The notes beneath the pieces are model-generated. The model searched no databases. It was not told where the DNA came from and was given only the letters and a program-made list of their open reading frames with translations. Below are positions 51,933 through 61,660 of a DNA stretch of 64,000 nt, piece after piece. Position 1 is the first letter of the stretch; each line of letters starts with the position of its first letter. Both the position numbers and the translations under genes were made by a program. The stretch spans positions 1 through 64,000 of the forward strand of contig JADLAX010000018.1 of the NCBI GenBank assembly GCA_020848035.1. Reading direction: 5' to 3'. The stretch comes from Anaerolineae bacterium (GTDB lineage Bacteria; Chloroflexota; Anaerolineae; Promineifilales; Promineifilaceae).

Positions 51933-53456
51933 GTGTTCAACCTTCCTGACTTTCCTGATGTTTACACCACCCGAAATATTACCTGCGTGAGCTGTAACGA
52001 AAACTTTGTCGTTACCGAAGGGCATCAATCGGAGTGGCGGGTCCCAGCCAACGTGCCAAATACGGTAAATTTACATTATGAAGACAACCGTCAACAGCGT
52101 ACCGTTTTGCCTGCACCCACCAGACCGCCCTCAAATCCTGAGCAGCGCATCGGGACTGGGCGCCCCATAGATTTCACGCCCTACCCTATTAATTGCCCGC
52201 GCTGCGGAGCCGATAATCGTAACTGGCTTCGGTTGGAGGAAGATGGTGAGCTAACTTTTTTCCAGCAGTGGCAGCTCTGGCAGCGACGCTACCATGCAGT
52301 TTTCTCTACCCTGCTGATTGCTGTATTGTTTGCCATCATCCCCTTGGCTTTACGCTCTCAGCTGGAGATTTCATGGCTACAGGCAGTTGTACTGGCGATG
52401 AGCATCGTGGTTGCAACAGCCCTTTTCATCAAAGATATTGCACCCAAGTGGAAAGAGTTGCGCCAAGATCGATATGATGCCGAAGTTTTTCCCAAGTCGA
52501 GACGATTTGAGGTGAATCTCTGGCTGCGTGGTCTGGTCTGGTTGATTATGGCAACGATCGTCTTTCCTGTAATTTTCTTTAAAGTTGGGCCAGCGACGAT
52601 TCAAAAAATTGTGGAATTTGTCGATTCTTCGCCAGAAGAGGAAGTACAAACCGTAGGAAGCGACATTGCCGTGAACTTTAATGCGAAGGTTAACCGATCC
52701 ATTGACGAGTTCAACCATTTCGCCGAAGGATTGGGGGTCGCGATCAACAATCTGCCCATCGATGATCTGCCCCAGCTGGAACAAGAATTAGAAAAGATAT
52801 CTGATGAACTTGACAGCACAGCTCTACTCGCCGTAGACGAAATTTCTGGTGTCGGCCAGGAAAGCGTCACACGACTGCAAAAAGAAGTGGAAAATGAAGT
52901 AGCGGCTATCAAACAAGCCCGAGTTGGGGCAGCATCCCGTCTGCGGACGAGCGTGGTTGCAGATGTCAAATATCTGGGAATATGGTCATTTCTAGTAGGG
53001 ATCCCCTTGATCGTGGCTATCATGGTCACCATACCAGCAATGAAGGCTTTTACTGCTTCGATCAACAGAGATTTACCGCCGCCCGTGTATTACAGCGTGG
53101 CAAACATGACGCGCCTCGTTTCTTGGGAAGCACGACAAGCGCTTGAGATGCGGAATAATCATTATTTTGAGATTCAGTGGATGTCCGTGAACCGCAACGA
53201 AGAAGGTGGAATCACCCTATCTGGCTTATTCCGTGACCCCCCAGATTTTGATGCTTCAGGGCGCGCCACTGGGGAACTTGTACGTGCCCAGAAGCATACT
53301 GTCGTTACTGACAAGTGGGGGCGCATTAAAGATGTCAAAATTGAGGATGTGCATGTACCCATTCCGGCAGGTGCCCCTGCGGGGCGCTTCACTTTGGTTC
53401 AGCAGATACCGCATGATGCTCCATCCAATGTGCGCATTCGCTTACCAGAGCGGTAG
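51933..53456 (+). CDS. Membrane protein with N-terminal zinc ribbon
   Basis: 507 residues from GTG 51933, chosen for AAGAGGT before it; TTG 51891 is an alternative. Cys pairs CVSC (about 14-17) and CPRC (about 89-92) form a treble-clef or ribbon-like zinc site. Membrane helices lie at about 125-145 (FSTLLIAVLFAIIPLAL), 150-175, 205-230 and 355-380. A helical region with acidic and heptad character lies between the last two. The C-terminal soluble part ends SNVRIRLPER. No family recognised; the layout suggests a membrane sensor or assembly protein. Confidence 0.65.
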   Translation: MFNLPDFPDVYTTRNITCVSCNENFVVTEGHQSEWRVPANVPNTVNLHYEDNRQQRTVLPAPTRPPSNPEQRIGTGRPIDFTPYPINCPRCGADNRNWLRLEEDGELTFFQQWQLWQRRYHAVFSTLLIAVLFAIIPLALRSQLEISWLQAVVLAMSIVVATALFIKDIAPKWKELRQDRYDAEVFPKSRRFEVNLWLRGLVWLIMATIVFPVIFFKVGPATIQKIVEFVDSSPEEEVQTVGSDIAVNFNAKVNRSIDEFNHFAEGLGVAINNLPIDDLPQLEQELEKISDELDSTALLAVDEISGVGQESVTRLQKEVENEVAAIKQARVGAASRLRTSVVADVKYLGIWSFLVGIPLIVAIMVTIPAMKAFTASINRDLPPPVYYSVANMTRLVSWEARQALEMRNNHYFEIQWMSVNRNEEGGITLSGLFRDPPDFDASGRATGELVRAQKHTVVTDKWGRIKDVKIEDVHVPIPAGAPAGRFTLVQQIPHDAPSNVRIRLPER

Positions 53457-53469
53457 CTGAAATTAGGGC

Positions 53470-53508
53470 AACGGCCGTATCCCCCTCCCTACCAAAGATA
53501 CGGCCGTT
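53470..53508. terminator. 12-bp hairpin made from two ACGGCCGT copies
   Basis: AACGGCCGTATC (53470-53481) is exactly inverted at 53497-53508 and followed by TTCCC. It lies just after the membrane protein stop, so two copies of the host's iterated palindrome form what looks like its terminator. Confidence 0.6.
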
Positions 53509-53513
53509 TCCCA

Positions 53514-53542
53514 TTTACCCATTTCCGCCAATCGCGTATAAT
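53514..53542 (+). promoter_or_regulatory. Promoter of the isocitrate dehydrogenase gene
   Basis: TTTACC (53514-53519), 17-base spacer, TATAAT (53537-53542). The leader to the ATG at 53710 is about 160 bases and ends with AAGGAG. Confidence 0.55.
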
Positions 53543-53709
53543 CTCCCCTCGACAACCAAACTGTTACCAACAACAAAGAGTCTATCTTCAGCGCCAGGCG
53601 GCAATCCCCTGGCCAGCGCGGACTCGCCTCAAGCAATCCTCGCGGGAAACAGACCTTAACGCAAAATTCAACCTGCTGTTTTTCGTGACAATATCCAAGG
53701 AGATACCCC

Positions 53710-54948
53710 ATGAGTTATGCCAAAATAAATGTCCCAGAAGGCGAAAAAATTACCTATACTAACGGTAAACTGCACGTTCCCAACAACCCCATTGTGGCGT
53801 TCATTGAAGGTGATGGCATCGGCGTCGATATCACCCCTGCGTCACTGCATGTGTGGAATTCGGCCGTAGAAAAAGCGTACGGCGGCCAGCGCAAAATTGC
53901 CTGGATGGAAATCTACTCCGGCGAAAAAGCGGCCGAACTGTACGACGGCAACTACATGCCCGAGGAAACCTTCGATGCCATGCGCGAATTTGTCGTGGGC
54001 ATCAAAGGCCCCCTCACCACACCCATCGGCGGCGGCTTCCGCAGCCTGAACGTGACCCTGCGCCAGGTGCTGGACCTGTACGCCTGTGTCCGCCCGGTGC
54101 GCTACATCCCCGGCACGCCCAGCCCCATGACCAACCCCGAACGTATGGACATCGTCCTCTTCCGCGAAAACACCGAAGACGTCTACTCCGGCGTGGAATT
54201 TGTGGCCAACTCCGTGGAAGCCAACAAGCTCATCGCTTTCTTGCGCGACGAACTGGGCAAAAACGTGCGCGAGCTGTCGGCCATCGGCATTAAGCCGGTG
54301 AGCGAATTTGGCACCAAACGGCTGGTGCGCCAGGCGTACCAATACGCCATCGACAATAACCGCAGCACGGTCAGCCTGGTACACAAGGGCAACATCATGA
54401 AATTCACCGAAGGCGCTTTCCGCGATTGGGGTTATGAGCTGGCCCGTGACGAGTTTGGCGCACAGCCGCTGGATGGCGGCCCGTGGCACGTGATGAAAAA
54501 TCCCAACACCGGCAAAGATATTGTTATCAACGACGTGATTGCCGACAACATGCTGCAGCAGCTGCTCACCCGCACGGCCGATTACGACGTCATCGCCACC
54601 CTCAACCTGAACGGCGACTACATGAGTGATGCGGCCGCCGCTCAGGTCGGCGGGCTGGGCATGGCTCCCGGTGGCAACATCGGCGACGGCGTGGCCCTGT
54701 TTGAAGCCACCCACGGCACCGCGCCCAAGTACGCGGGCAAAGACATGGTGAACCCCGGCAGCCTCATCCTGAGTGGGGTGATGATGTTGGAGTACATGGG
54801 CTGGACTGAAGCGGGCGAGATGATCGTGGAGGCGATGACCAAAACGATTCAGGACAAAACCGTCACCTACGATCTGCACCGCCAGATTGAAGGCGCTACC
54901 AAGCTGTCCTGCTCCGAATTTGCCCAGGCCATTGTAGACAACATGTAA
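53710..54948 (+). CDS. icd: Isocitrate dehydrogenase (NADP type)
   Basis: 412 residues with AAGGAGAT before the ATG. Clear IDH features: [18 protein letters not shown], the substrate loop [51 protein letters not shown], and [27 protein letters not shown]. The cofactor region [17 protein letters not shown] has the Lys-Tyr pair that selects NADP in the E. coli enzyme. It converts isocitrate to 2-oxoglutarate in the TCA cycle. Monocistronic, between a hairpin and a 21-bp inverted repeat. Confidence 0.96.
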   Translation: MSYAKINVPEGEKITYTNGKLHVPNNPIVAFIEGDGIGVDITPASLHVWNSAVEKAYGGQRKIAWMEIYSGEKAAELYDGNYMPEETFDAMREFVVGIKGPLTTPIGGGFRSLNVTLRQVLDLYACVRPVRYIPGTPSPMTNPERMDIVLFRENTEDVYSGVEFVANSVEANKLIAFLRDELGKNVRELSAIGIKPVSEFGTKRLVRQAYQYAIDNNRSTVSLVHKGNIMKFTEGAFRDWGYELARDEFGAQPLDGGPWHVMKNPNTGKDIVINDVIADNMLQQLLTRTADYDVIATLNLNGDYMSDAAAAQVGGLGMAPGGNIGDGVALFEATHGTAPKYAGKDMVNPGSLILSGVMMLEYMGWTEAGEMIVEAMTKTIQDKTVTYDLHRQIEGATKLSCSEFAQAIVDNM

Positions 54949-55050
54949 AGATTAACCGCCAAGTCGCCGAGAACGCAGAGAAAAACCACAAATTCGGCGC
55001 ACCTGGTGTTCTTGGAGTTTCGGGCACTTCAGTGTCTGGCAGGGACTTTT

Positions 55051-55109
55051 ATCAAAGATTTCGCAGATTGACCAGATTTTTAATCCTTTCAATCTGCGAA
55101 ATCTTTGAT
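55051..55109. repeat. 21-bp perfect inverted repeat (GATTTCGCAGATT word)
   Basis: Bases 55051-55071 are exactly inverted at 55089-55109. The core AAAGATTTCGCAGATTGA matches words in other gaps (21220-21280, 39030-39060). Lies after icd in a convergent gap; likely bidirectional terminator. Confidence 0.65.
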
Positions 55110-55151
55110 TACAAATCGCCGAAGCACATTGACGGCCGTTGACCGTATTTT

Positions 55152-55637
55152 TTACTCCATAACTTCGGTTTCCAACCGCTGCGCCAGGCAGAGCGTGCCA
55201 TCCTCCAGGCAGATGTCTACCAAGCCGGAAAACTCCCCAACAGTTTCCCCGACAAACATCAGTTCAACCGTCCGGCTGTTCATTGCGGGAATTTCCGTGT
55301 CAAAACGGTAGCTGGCAAAGTGGGTCAGTGGCAGCGCTTGCACCGCCTGGTACGCTGGGGCACTGCCGCTCAGGCGTACGTAGTCCAGGTAGTTGGTGTC
55401 CAGGTCAATGCTGTGCAGCACCTGGCTGCTGGTGATCAGGCTGGTCACCTGAATCGTAACGGCAAATGGCTCGTTCACGGTCACCTGCTCCGGCGCGTCA
55501 ATTTGCACCGCGATGGAGGTTGGTTCATTCAGCACCGTGCCCCACAGCAGGCGGCTGATGGTTAGCACAACGGCCGTTCCCAACACACAAACAGCCACAA
55601 TCATCCCTACCAACTTCAGCACCCGTCTTCGTTCCAT
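55152..55637 (-). CDS. Membrane-anchored hypothetical protein
   Basis: 161 residues. A basic start MERRRVLK and one hydrophobic helix (VGMIVAVCVLGTAVVLTISRLLW) anchor a beta-rich outside domain (APEQVTVNEPFAVTIQVTSL ... DICLEDGTLCLAQRLETEVME) with two Cys close together, reminiscent of an immunoglobulin-like or copper-protein-like sandwich. No family name can be given. It starts 12 bases after the MscS gene, so the two are likely an operon. Confidence 0.7.
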   Translation of the reverse strand: MERRRVLKLVGMIVAVCVLGTAVVLTISRLLWGTVLNEPTSIAVQIDAPEQVTVNEPFAVTIQVTSLITSSQVLHSIDLDTNYLDYVRLSGSAPAYQAVQALPLTHFASYRFDTEIPAMNSRTVELMFVGETVGEFSGLVDICLEDGTLCLAQRLETEVME

Positions 55638-55649
55638 GACACACCCTCC

Positions 55650-56453
55650 TTAATCCGCCAGCTGAATCCCGGCCTCGTTGAGCCGCTCGTGCACCAGCGC
55701 CAGCAGCCGGGGGCGCATCTCCGCGCCCATGGCGTATTTGGCTTTGGCCACCAGCGTCAGCTCCGTCTGCTGCCCCAACGACCCCGACTGGCTGATCACC
55801 TGCCACGGTTCCAACAAGTTGGGCAAAATCAGCAGCGCTTCCTTGCCCAGCTCTTCCAAAACAGACAGCGCCTGGCTTAAATCTTCAGCGTTAAGCTTGA
55901 CAGTGACGCTGGCCAGAGAAAAACGGCCGCGGCTAAAGTTGCGCACAATGCGGATTTCGCCATTGGGCACCACAAACAGCTCCCCGCTGGGCGAGCGCAG
56001 CGTGGTGGTGCGCAGGTTCACCGTTTCCACCACCCCTTCATTGCCCAAAATATCCACTTTTTCGCCTACGTCGAAGGTATCCTCAAACAAGAAGCCCACC
56101 CCGGTGAGATAATCGCTGACCAACGGCCGTGCCCCCAGGCCAAACGCCGCCGCAAACAAACCGACCATCCACACCAGCGTCTCGCCTCCCACAAACAAAC
56201 TAAGGCTGAGCAATACGGCCGTTACCACCGATAAAAAAGTAATCGCGCTGGCCACCAGGCTGGTCAGCGTCTTTTGCCGCTCCAGGCGCAGCTGCCGCCG
56301 CTTGTTGGCCAGGCTGCCAATGCGCAGCACCCGGCGCGCCAGTCGGCCCGACAATCGGTGCACCAGGTATGCCAGCAAAAAATAAACGGCGATGTGCACC
56401 CCATCGCTCCACAAACTGCCCGATGTCCAAAAAGTTACAAAGTTCTGCCACAT
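55650..56453 (-). CDS. MscS-family mechanosensitive channel
   Basis: 267 residues. Three membrane segments (VHIAVYFLLAYLV; VASAITFLSVVTAVLLSLSLFVG; MVGLFAAAFGLGARPLVSDYLTGVGFLFEDTFDVGEKVDI) end in the pore-lining helix typical of MscS, followed by the beta domain VETVNLRTTTLRSPSGELFVVPNGEI and the C-terminal alpha/beta part. Such channels release solutes at low osmolarity. The basic helix KRRQLRLERQK sits between membrane segments. Gene order with the small anchored protein suggests joint expression. Confidence 0.9.
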   Translation of the reverse strand: MWQNFVTFWTSGSLWSDGVHIAVYFLLAYLVHRLSGRLARRVLRIGSLANKRRQLRLERQKTLTSLVASAITFLSVVTAVLLSLSLFVGGETLVWMVGLFAAAFGLGARPLVSDYLTGVGFLFEDTFDVGEKVDILGNEGVVETVNLRTTTLRSPSGELFVVPNGEIRIVRNFSRGRFSLASVTVKLNAEDLSQALSVLEELGKEALLILPNLLEPWQVISQSGSLGQQTELTLVAKAKYAMGAEMRPRLLALVHERLNEAGIQLAD

Positions 56454-56681
56454 ACAAACCTCCGAGCCGACATTTTAGCATCAAGTTAAGAATCGTGGCG
56501 AACAAGCCCGCGGAGGCGTAAACGCCCCCGCTACATGTGAAAGGCCTGAAGGGCCTGATTTTTAGCCCACCGGGCTTCCACAACTAGCCGGGCGGCTTCA
56601 GCCCCCGGCGGACCTGACACACACAACCACATCTGCCGCCAAATTTCTTGACCAAAAAATAAATCCGCTTACCATATTGTT

Positions 56682-59183
56682 ATGACAAATAACGGTGGTT
56701 ACAAATTAGAGTACCTGGAAAAATACCAGGGCCGCCCCCAAAAGCCATCTGGCAACAAAAACAATCCCGACAAAAAACCACGCGGCTGCCTGGCCAAAAG
56801 CCTCATTGTCCTGGTACAGCTGAGCCTGATTGGCTTGCTGTTTGGCGTGCTGGCTTTTGTCGGTGCCTACGTCTACCTCAGCAATGAGCTGTCGGACTCG
56901 ATTGACCAGGTGCTGGCTTACCGCGGCACCGGCGTGGGCGGCACGCCCCGCTTCTACGACCGCAACGGCGAGCTGCTTTTTGAGCTAACCACCACCGAAA
57001 AGCGCCTGTGGCTGGCCTACAACGAAATCCCCCGCTCGGTGATCGACGCCACGGTGGCCGTAGAAGACGACACCTTCTGGACCAACTACGGCTTTGATCC
57101 GGCCGCCATTGGTGCGGCGCTGCTGAACAACTACCGAAATCAAGACGGCCGTCCCGTCGGAGCCAGCACCATCACCCAGCAGCTGGTAAGGCACATTGCC
57201 TTCACCTACGAAGAGCGCATCAGCGTCAGCTACGAGCGCAAGCTGCGCGAACTGTTCCTGTCGTTCATCATGACCCAGCAGCGCAGCAAAGAGGCCATCG
57301 TGCAGATGTACCTCAACGAGATTTACTACGGCAACCTGGCCTACGGCATCGAAGCGGCGGCGCAAACCTACTTTGCCAAATCGGCGCAAAACCTGACGCT
57401 GGCCGAGGCCGCTTTTCTGGCCGGGCTGCCCCAGTCGCCGCTGGACTGGGATCCGTATACCAACTTTGACGCCGCCAAAGCGCGCCAGGAATTTATTCTA
57501 GACTTGATGGTGGACGAAGGTGTCGTCACCGCGCTGGATGCCGAGATTGCCAAGGGGGTGACCCTGCACATTGCGCCGCGCATCGCCGCCAACGAGGCGG
57601 CGGGCGACGTGACGCTGGAAGCGGCCCACTTTGTGCTCTACGTGCAAAGCGAGCTGGAGAAGCTGTACGGGCCAGACGCCATCGCCCTGGGCGGCTGGCA
57701 GATTACCACCAGCCTGGACCTGAACATGCAAGAAATGGCGGAAACGGCCGCACGCGATCAGGTCGCCGCCCGCGCCGCCACAAACAACGTCAGCAACGCC
57801 TCGGTGGTGATTCTCAAGCCCAACACTGGGGAAATTTTGGCGATGGTGGGCAGCCTGGATTACTTCGACACGTCGATTGACGGCCAGGTAAACGTCGCCC
57901 TCAGCCCGCGCCAGCCCGGCAGCAGCATCAAGCCGATCACCTACGCCACCGCCCTGCAGCGCGGCTGGTCCACCGCCGACGTGCTGTGGGACGTGCCCAT
58001 CGAGCTGGAGCTGGGCGATGGCGAAAAGATGGTACCCACCAACTACGATGGCTACTATCGTGGCCCGGTGCTGTTCCGCGACGCCCTGGCCAACAGCTAC
58101 AACATCCCGCCCGTGCAGCTGCTGCGCGACGTAGGCGTGCCTACCTTCATCGCCACCGCCCGCAGCATGGGCATCGAATCGCTGCGCGAGCCGCCCGGCT
58201 ATTACGGCCTGGCCCTCACCCTGGGCGGCGGCGAAGTGCCCCTGCTGGAAATGACCCACGCCTTTGCCACGCTGGCCAACCAGGGGCAAAAGCCGCGCCT
58301 CACCGCCGTGCTGCACATCACCGACAGCCGGGGCAACGTCATTTATGACGCGCAGCAAAACCAGCTGCCCGCCGTCAACGCCCTGGACCCGCGCATTGCC
58401 TACATCATCACCGACATTTTGGATGATGATCAGGCGCGGGTGGCGGCGATGGGGTACAACAATCCGCTGGAGCTGCCCTTCCCCGCCGCCGTCAAAACGG
58501 GCACCACCAACGATTTTCGCGACAACTGGGTGATTGGGTACACGCCGGGCGTGGTGGTGGGCATCTGGATGGGCAATTCAGACGGCCGTCCTATGGTCAA
58601 CTCCTCCGGGCTGCAAACAGCTGCCCCGCTGTGGAACAACATCATGCAAACCATCTACAACGACCCAACCATGATGCAAAGTTTGTGGGTAAACGGCCGT
58701 CCGCCCGCCACCGGTTTCATCCAGCCCCAGGGCATCGAGCTGCGCCCGGTTTGCCTGCCCTCCGGCACGGGTGGCAGCCGCTGCGCCGCCAGCCGCAACG
58801 ACTGGTTTATTGTCGGCGCGCCTACCCACGGCAACGCCCGCATCAGCTACAACCCCAATATAGGCGAAAATTTAGGCGCGTGGACCCTCTCTACCATGTC
58901 CATGCCGGCCGACGAAGGCCAGCGTTTTCTGGACGCCCAGCCCGCGCTGAGCAACGGCAGCAAAATCCCCCGCCCCACCGAATGTGTCATTAATAGCACC
59001 AGCCCGCCTGCCGGGGCCACCGTGCGGCTCTACCTGCCCGTCCCCCCGTTTTACCCGGACGAGATCAAAGCCCGGCAGTGGGCGCAAAGCTCTGGCTACC
59101 GCATGGCGCCAGCGGCCGTTTGCCCCCTCAGCGTCATTCGCGGCTCGTCTTCACCCTCGCCCACAAGCACGCCGGGTGAGTGA
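56682..59183 (+). CDS. Class A penicillin-binding protein (PBP1A type)
   Basis: 833 residues. A cytoplasmic Pro/Lys-rich start, one membrane helix (SLIVLVQLSLIGLLFGVLAFVGAYVYL), a glycosyltransferase-51 domain with catalytic VEDDTFW and ASTITQQLVR, and a transpeptidase domain with SxxK in GSSIKP, SxN in NSYN and KTG in KTGTTND. A Ser/Pro/Thr tail follows. It polymerises and cross-links peptidoglycan outside the membrane. No ribosome-binding site is seen; the TACCAT seven bases before the ATG may be the -10 of a leaderless message. ACGGCCGT is present (57146, 58580, 58694). Confidence 0.94.
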   Translation: MTNNGGYKLEYLEKYQGRPQKPSGNKNNPDKKPRGCLAKSLIVLVQLSLIGLLFGVLAFVGAYVYLSNELSDSIDQVLAYRGTGVGGTPRFYDRNGELLFELTTTEKRLWLAYNEIPRSVIDATVAVEDDTFWTNYGFDPAAIGAALLNNYRNQDGRPVGASTITQQLVRHIAFTYEERISVSYERKLRELFLSFIMTQQRSKEAIVQMYLNEIYYGNLAYGIEAAAQTYFAKSAQNLTLAEAAFLAGLPQSPLDWDPYTNFDAAKARQEFILDLMVDEGVVTALDAEIAKGVTLHIAPRIAANEAAGDVTLEAAHFVLYVQSELEKLYGPDAIALGGWQITTSLDLNMQEMAETAARDQVAARAATNNVSNASVVILKPNTGEILAMVGSLDYFDTSIDGQVNVALSPRQPGSSIKPITYATALQRGWSTADVLWDVPIELELGDGEKMVPTNYDGYYRGPVLFRDALANSYNIPPVQLLRDVGVPTFIATARSMGIESLREPPGYYGLALTLGGGEVPLLEMTHAFATLANQGQKPRLTAVLHITDSRGNVIYDAQQNQLPAVNALDPRIAYIITDILDDDQARVAAMGYNNPLELPFPAAVKTGTTNDFRDNWVIGYTPGVVVGIWMGNSDGRPMVNSSGLQTAAPLWNNIMQTIYNDPTMMQSLWVNGRPPATGFIQPQGIELRPVCLPSGTGGSRCAASRNDWFIVGAPTHGNARISYNPNIGENLGAWTLSTMSMPADEGQRFLDAQPALSNGSKIPRPTECVINSTSPPAGATVRLYLPVPPFYPDEIKARQWAQSSGYRMAPAAVCPLSVIRGSSSPSPTSTPGE

Positions 59184-59200
59184 GTGATAAGTGAAAAGTA

Positions 59201-59238
59201 AAAAGTGATAAGTGAGCCTCTTCTCACTTATCACTTTT
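59201..59238. repeat. 16-bp inverted repeat (AAAAGTGATAAGTGAG word)
   Basis: AAAAGTGATAAGTGAG (59201-59216) is exactly inverted at 59223-59238 in the gap between the convergent PBP and META genes. The word recurs at 62676-62714 and, partly, at 10905-10945. Confidence 0.65.
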
Positions 59239-59296
59239 CACCTTTCACTTTCTTACTTTTTACGCTTGAGCAGACCTTATAGCGAGTCTAAAACCT

Positions 59297-59872
59297 TCAA
59301 CTTATGCGGTGAAACAGCAGCTCGCCATCAGCGTGATAGATTCGAAGTTCGTTACCCTCTACAGAGTAGGATTCAAAAGTCTGCATCACGTTATAGAACC
59401 TTTCTTCGATTGCCATCGTTTCAGCCCCTAAACGGTCCGTACAATCCATTGCAGTACTCTCAGACAACGTAATCGTAATACGCTGGTTATCAAGTTCATA
59501 ATATCCATTTAGATCGTTGCACCCGATGAAAAACAGCAGCGCCCCATCATTGAATTGAATGGTCGGTTGTGTATCTTTGGGAATAGCCAACGTTTTTTCC
59601 TGGTCGCTAAAAGCCACCATCTCCCATCGCGTATTATTTAGAGGGTCTGGTTCACTAATCACAGGTGTGACAACAACGCGAGTGGGAGTTTCAAACTCAT
59701 TTTGCTCTAAATTGTTAGCTACTTCTGTTGATGTGCAACCACCTAACAAAACGAGAATGCCCATGATTACACCAAACCATCGAATACAATCTAGATAAAT
59801 AAATGGCCCCTTATACTCCTGAAGGTCAAAAAAAAAGAGCAACTTCAAGCCAACATTAGAAAGAGTATTCAT
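59297..59872 (-). CDS. META-domain (HslJ-like) lipoprotein
   Basis: Up to 191 residues. The first 30 residues are unusual; the helix WFGVIMGILVLLGGC with a lipobox Cys suggests that the mature protein begins at Cys46 or that the true start is farther in. The META domain follows: NNTRWEMVAFSD, PTIQFNDGALLFFIGCNDLNGYYELDNQRITI, TAMDCTD..AMEERFYNVMQTFESYSVEGNELRIYHADGELLF. The paired Cys (GCNDL and MDC) are typical. HslJ-like proteins are envelope proteins of unclear role. AT-richer than the surrounding genes. Confidence 0.75.
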   Translation of the reverse strand: MNTLSNVGLKLLFFFDLQEYKGPFIYLDCIRWFGVIMGILVLLGGCTSTEVANNLEQNEFETPTRVVVTPVISEPDPLNNTRWEMVAFSDQEKTLAIPKDTQPTIQFNDGALLFFIGCNDLNGYYELDNQRITITLSESTAMDCTDRLGAETMAIEERFYNVMQTFESYSVEGNELRIYHADGELLFHRIS

Positions 59873-59955
59873 GTGGTTTTATATTTTGTTCAGATTTGGC
59901 ACCTTTCCTTTGACTAATGACTTTAAAAGGAAAGGCACCAACTACATCTCACAGG

Positions 59956-61353
59956 TTATCCATCTGTAACCAAAGTCAGACCAAAATAGTCACGAATATG
60001 GTGCCACTTAGACAAAATAGCATCGGACCCATTTGTACAGCCAAATCCGTTAACAGTGCTACGCATTATACCAGTGACACTCGCGTTAGAAGACGTTTCT
60101 GGCCTGTACGCTGGCGCACCACTGTCCCCTCCTGATGATGGAGGATCGATTGAGAACAGATCAGTATACCAGGTACCCCCCGTAGTAGAATATGTTAGAC
60201 TCTCACACTTTATATAACCACACTGGGTCCCGGATGCTTTTCCTGTCCAACAGCGCCAAGATCCAGCCATATAATTGGAGGTTGATCCATGAATATCACG
60301 ATAGGAAGTATAGTTTATAACGTCATCGTAGGCAGTCCACTGATTATTCATATAAAGAATACCCGCATCAATGCCTGTGCCGCTACTAGAAGATGCACCA
60401 TCTTTATACGCACCTGAATAAGTTCCAATATGAGTAGTACTATTATATATATTCTGACCGGATGACAAATCATCTACACAGTGGCCAGCAGTAAGCATGG
60501 AATATGTGTTATTGTATATTACCTTAAACCCAAGAGTACACCTGCTCCCGCCACTGAAAGTCCCCCAGCTATCTCCTCCCCTCACTGCAGTAATTGTTTC
60601 TTCAACCTCACCTTCACGAACAACAACCGATGGATCGGCTACTAATGCGGCTAGCTCAGAAGAAAGAGAGTCCTTGTTGACAACACCATTAGTTTTATCC
60701 CAGGTGTCAGAAGGTAAAATTAGTACACCAATCCTGTTGCCAGTCCGATCGACAAACACGCCTCTAATTTCAGGATATGCTGAAGCAGAACTAGAAATTT
60801 CTTGATACTGTTGTTCTAGATGTTTGTTTGAAAAGTCTGCCAACTCTATTTGCAATCGTTCGGGATATCCCAGAGGTGGAAGCGTTTTAACAATGTCATC
60901 AATCTTCTCGTGATTTTGTACAAGTTGCAATATTAGCTTCCCCCCGGCAGTATAATCTTCACTATCTGGGGCATGGTATAGATAAATACCTCCAAACACT
61001 TCTTGAAGATCAGCTTCCTGTGCGAAGAAGACCTGCAAAGTTTCTCCGTCTCTTTCTAAATCTATGCGTGTCTCAAGTTCCTTTGCCTCTTCCGGTGTAA
61101 ATGCCACTCCTCCCAATCTTTCTTTAATGACCACACTATCCAAGCCATGAACTGCTTGTACATACTCAATGTCGCTACGAAAACCAATTGATCTCCGCAA
61201 TTCTATCTCTTTTTCTAACTGCTCCATACGTGATTGTATACGATGATCGTTATCAACCTCATCAGCATGCACGAAGCTGACGACGAACAACAGCATTGAC
61301 AAAAATGTTAGCAACAGTATCAAATGTTTAAGGTAGTGTTTTTTCACAAGCAT
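59956..61353 (-). CDS. Secreted trypsin-like protease with propeptide
   Basis: 465 residues, AGGAGG ten bases before the ATG. A signal peptide (HLILLLTFLSMLLFVVSFVHA) leads to a helical propeptide (about 30-250), then an S1 domain: His in MLTAGHCVDD, Asp in TGIDAGIL, Ser in SSGGDSGAPAYR. A Thr/Ser/Gly-rich style and paired Cys resemble streptogrisin/alpha-lytic-type extracellular proteases. It is AT-richer than the host core and lacks ACGGCCGT, so it may have been acquired together with the neighbouring META gene. Confidence 0.88.
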   Translation of the reverse strand: MLVKKHYLKHLILLLTFLSMLLFVVSFVHADEVDNDHRIQSRMEQLEKEIELRRSIGFRSDIEYVQAVHGLDSVVIKERLGGVAFTPEEAKELETRIDLERDGETLQVFFAQEADLQEVFGGIYLYHAPDSEDYTAGGKLILQLVQNHEKIDDIVKTLPPLGYPERLQIELADFSNKHLEQQYQEISSSASAYPEIRGVFVDRTGNRIGVLILPSDTWDKTNGVVNKDSLSSELAALVADPSVVVREGEVEETITAVRGGDSWGTFSGGSRCTLGFKVIYNNTYSMLTAGHCVDDLSSGQNIYNSTTHIGTYSGAYKDGASSSSGTGIDAGILYMNNQWTAYDDVINYTSYRDIHGSTSNYMAGSWRCWTGKASGTQCGYIKCESLTYSTTGGTWYTDLFSIDPPSSGGDSGAPAYRPETSSNASVTGIMRSTVNGFGCTNGSDAILSKWHHIRDYFGLTLVTDG

Positions 61354-61660
61354 GGTTTTGCCTCCTACTGGAATTGGTTAATAGAAACAGTGGATAGGCC
61401 GCATCACTCACGGGGATATTGTTTTGGGCTGCTATGACATTCTTGTTTAACTGTCCCTTTTTTGAAAAAACTGGAACAATTCAAATGGCCTCTTCCACAA
61501 AATCCATCCTACCAAAAAACAAACCACCTTGTAACCTATCATTTGTGATAGTCTTTGGGAAAATGAAGATGAATGAAAAATGAGAGGTATCGTTCCCTCT
61601 CACTTTGCGTAGGGTAAACGCTGGTTGACCTGCTGGCTTATTTTCCTTACTTTAATTGCT

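Noticed and set aside
53842..54879. A 345-residue open frame opposite icd
   Set aside because: It lies entirely antisense to a well supported isocitrate dehydrogenase, has no ribosome-binding site or recognisable motif, and results from the high-GC codon pattern.
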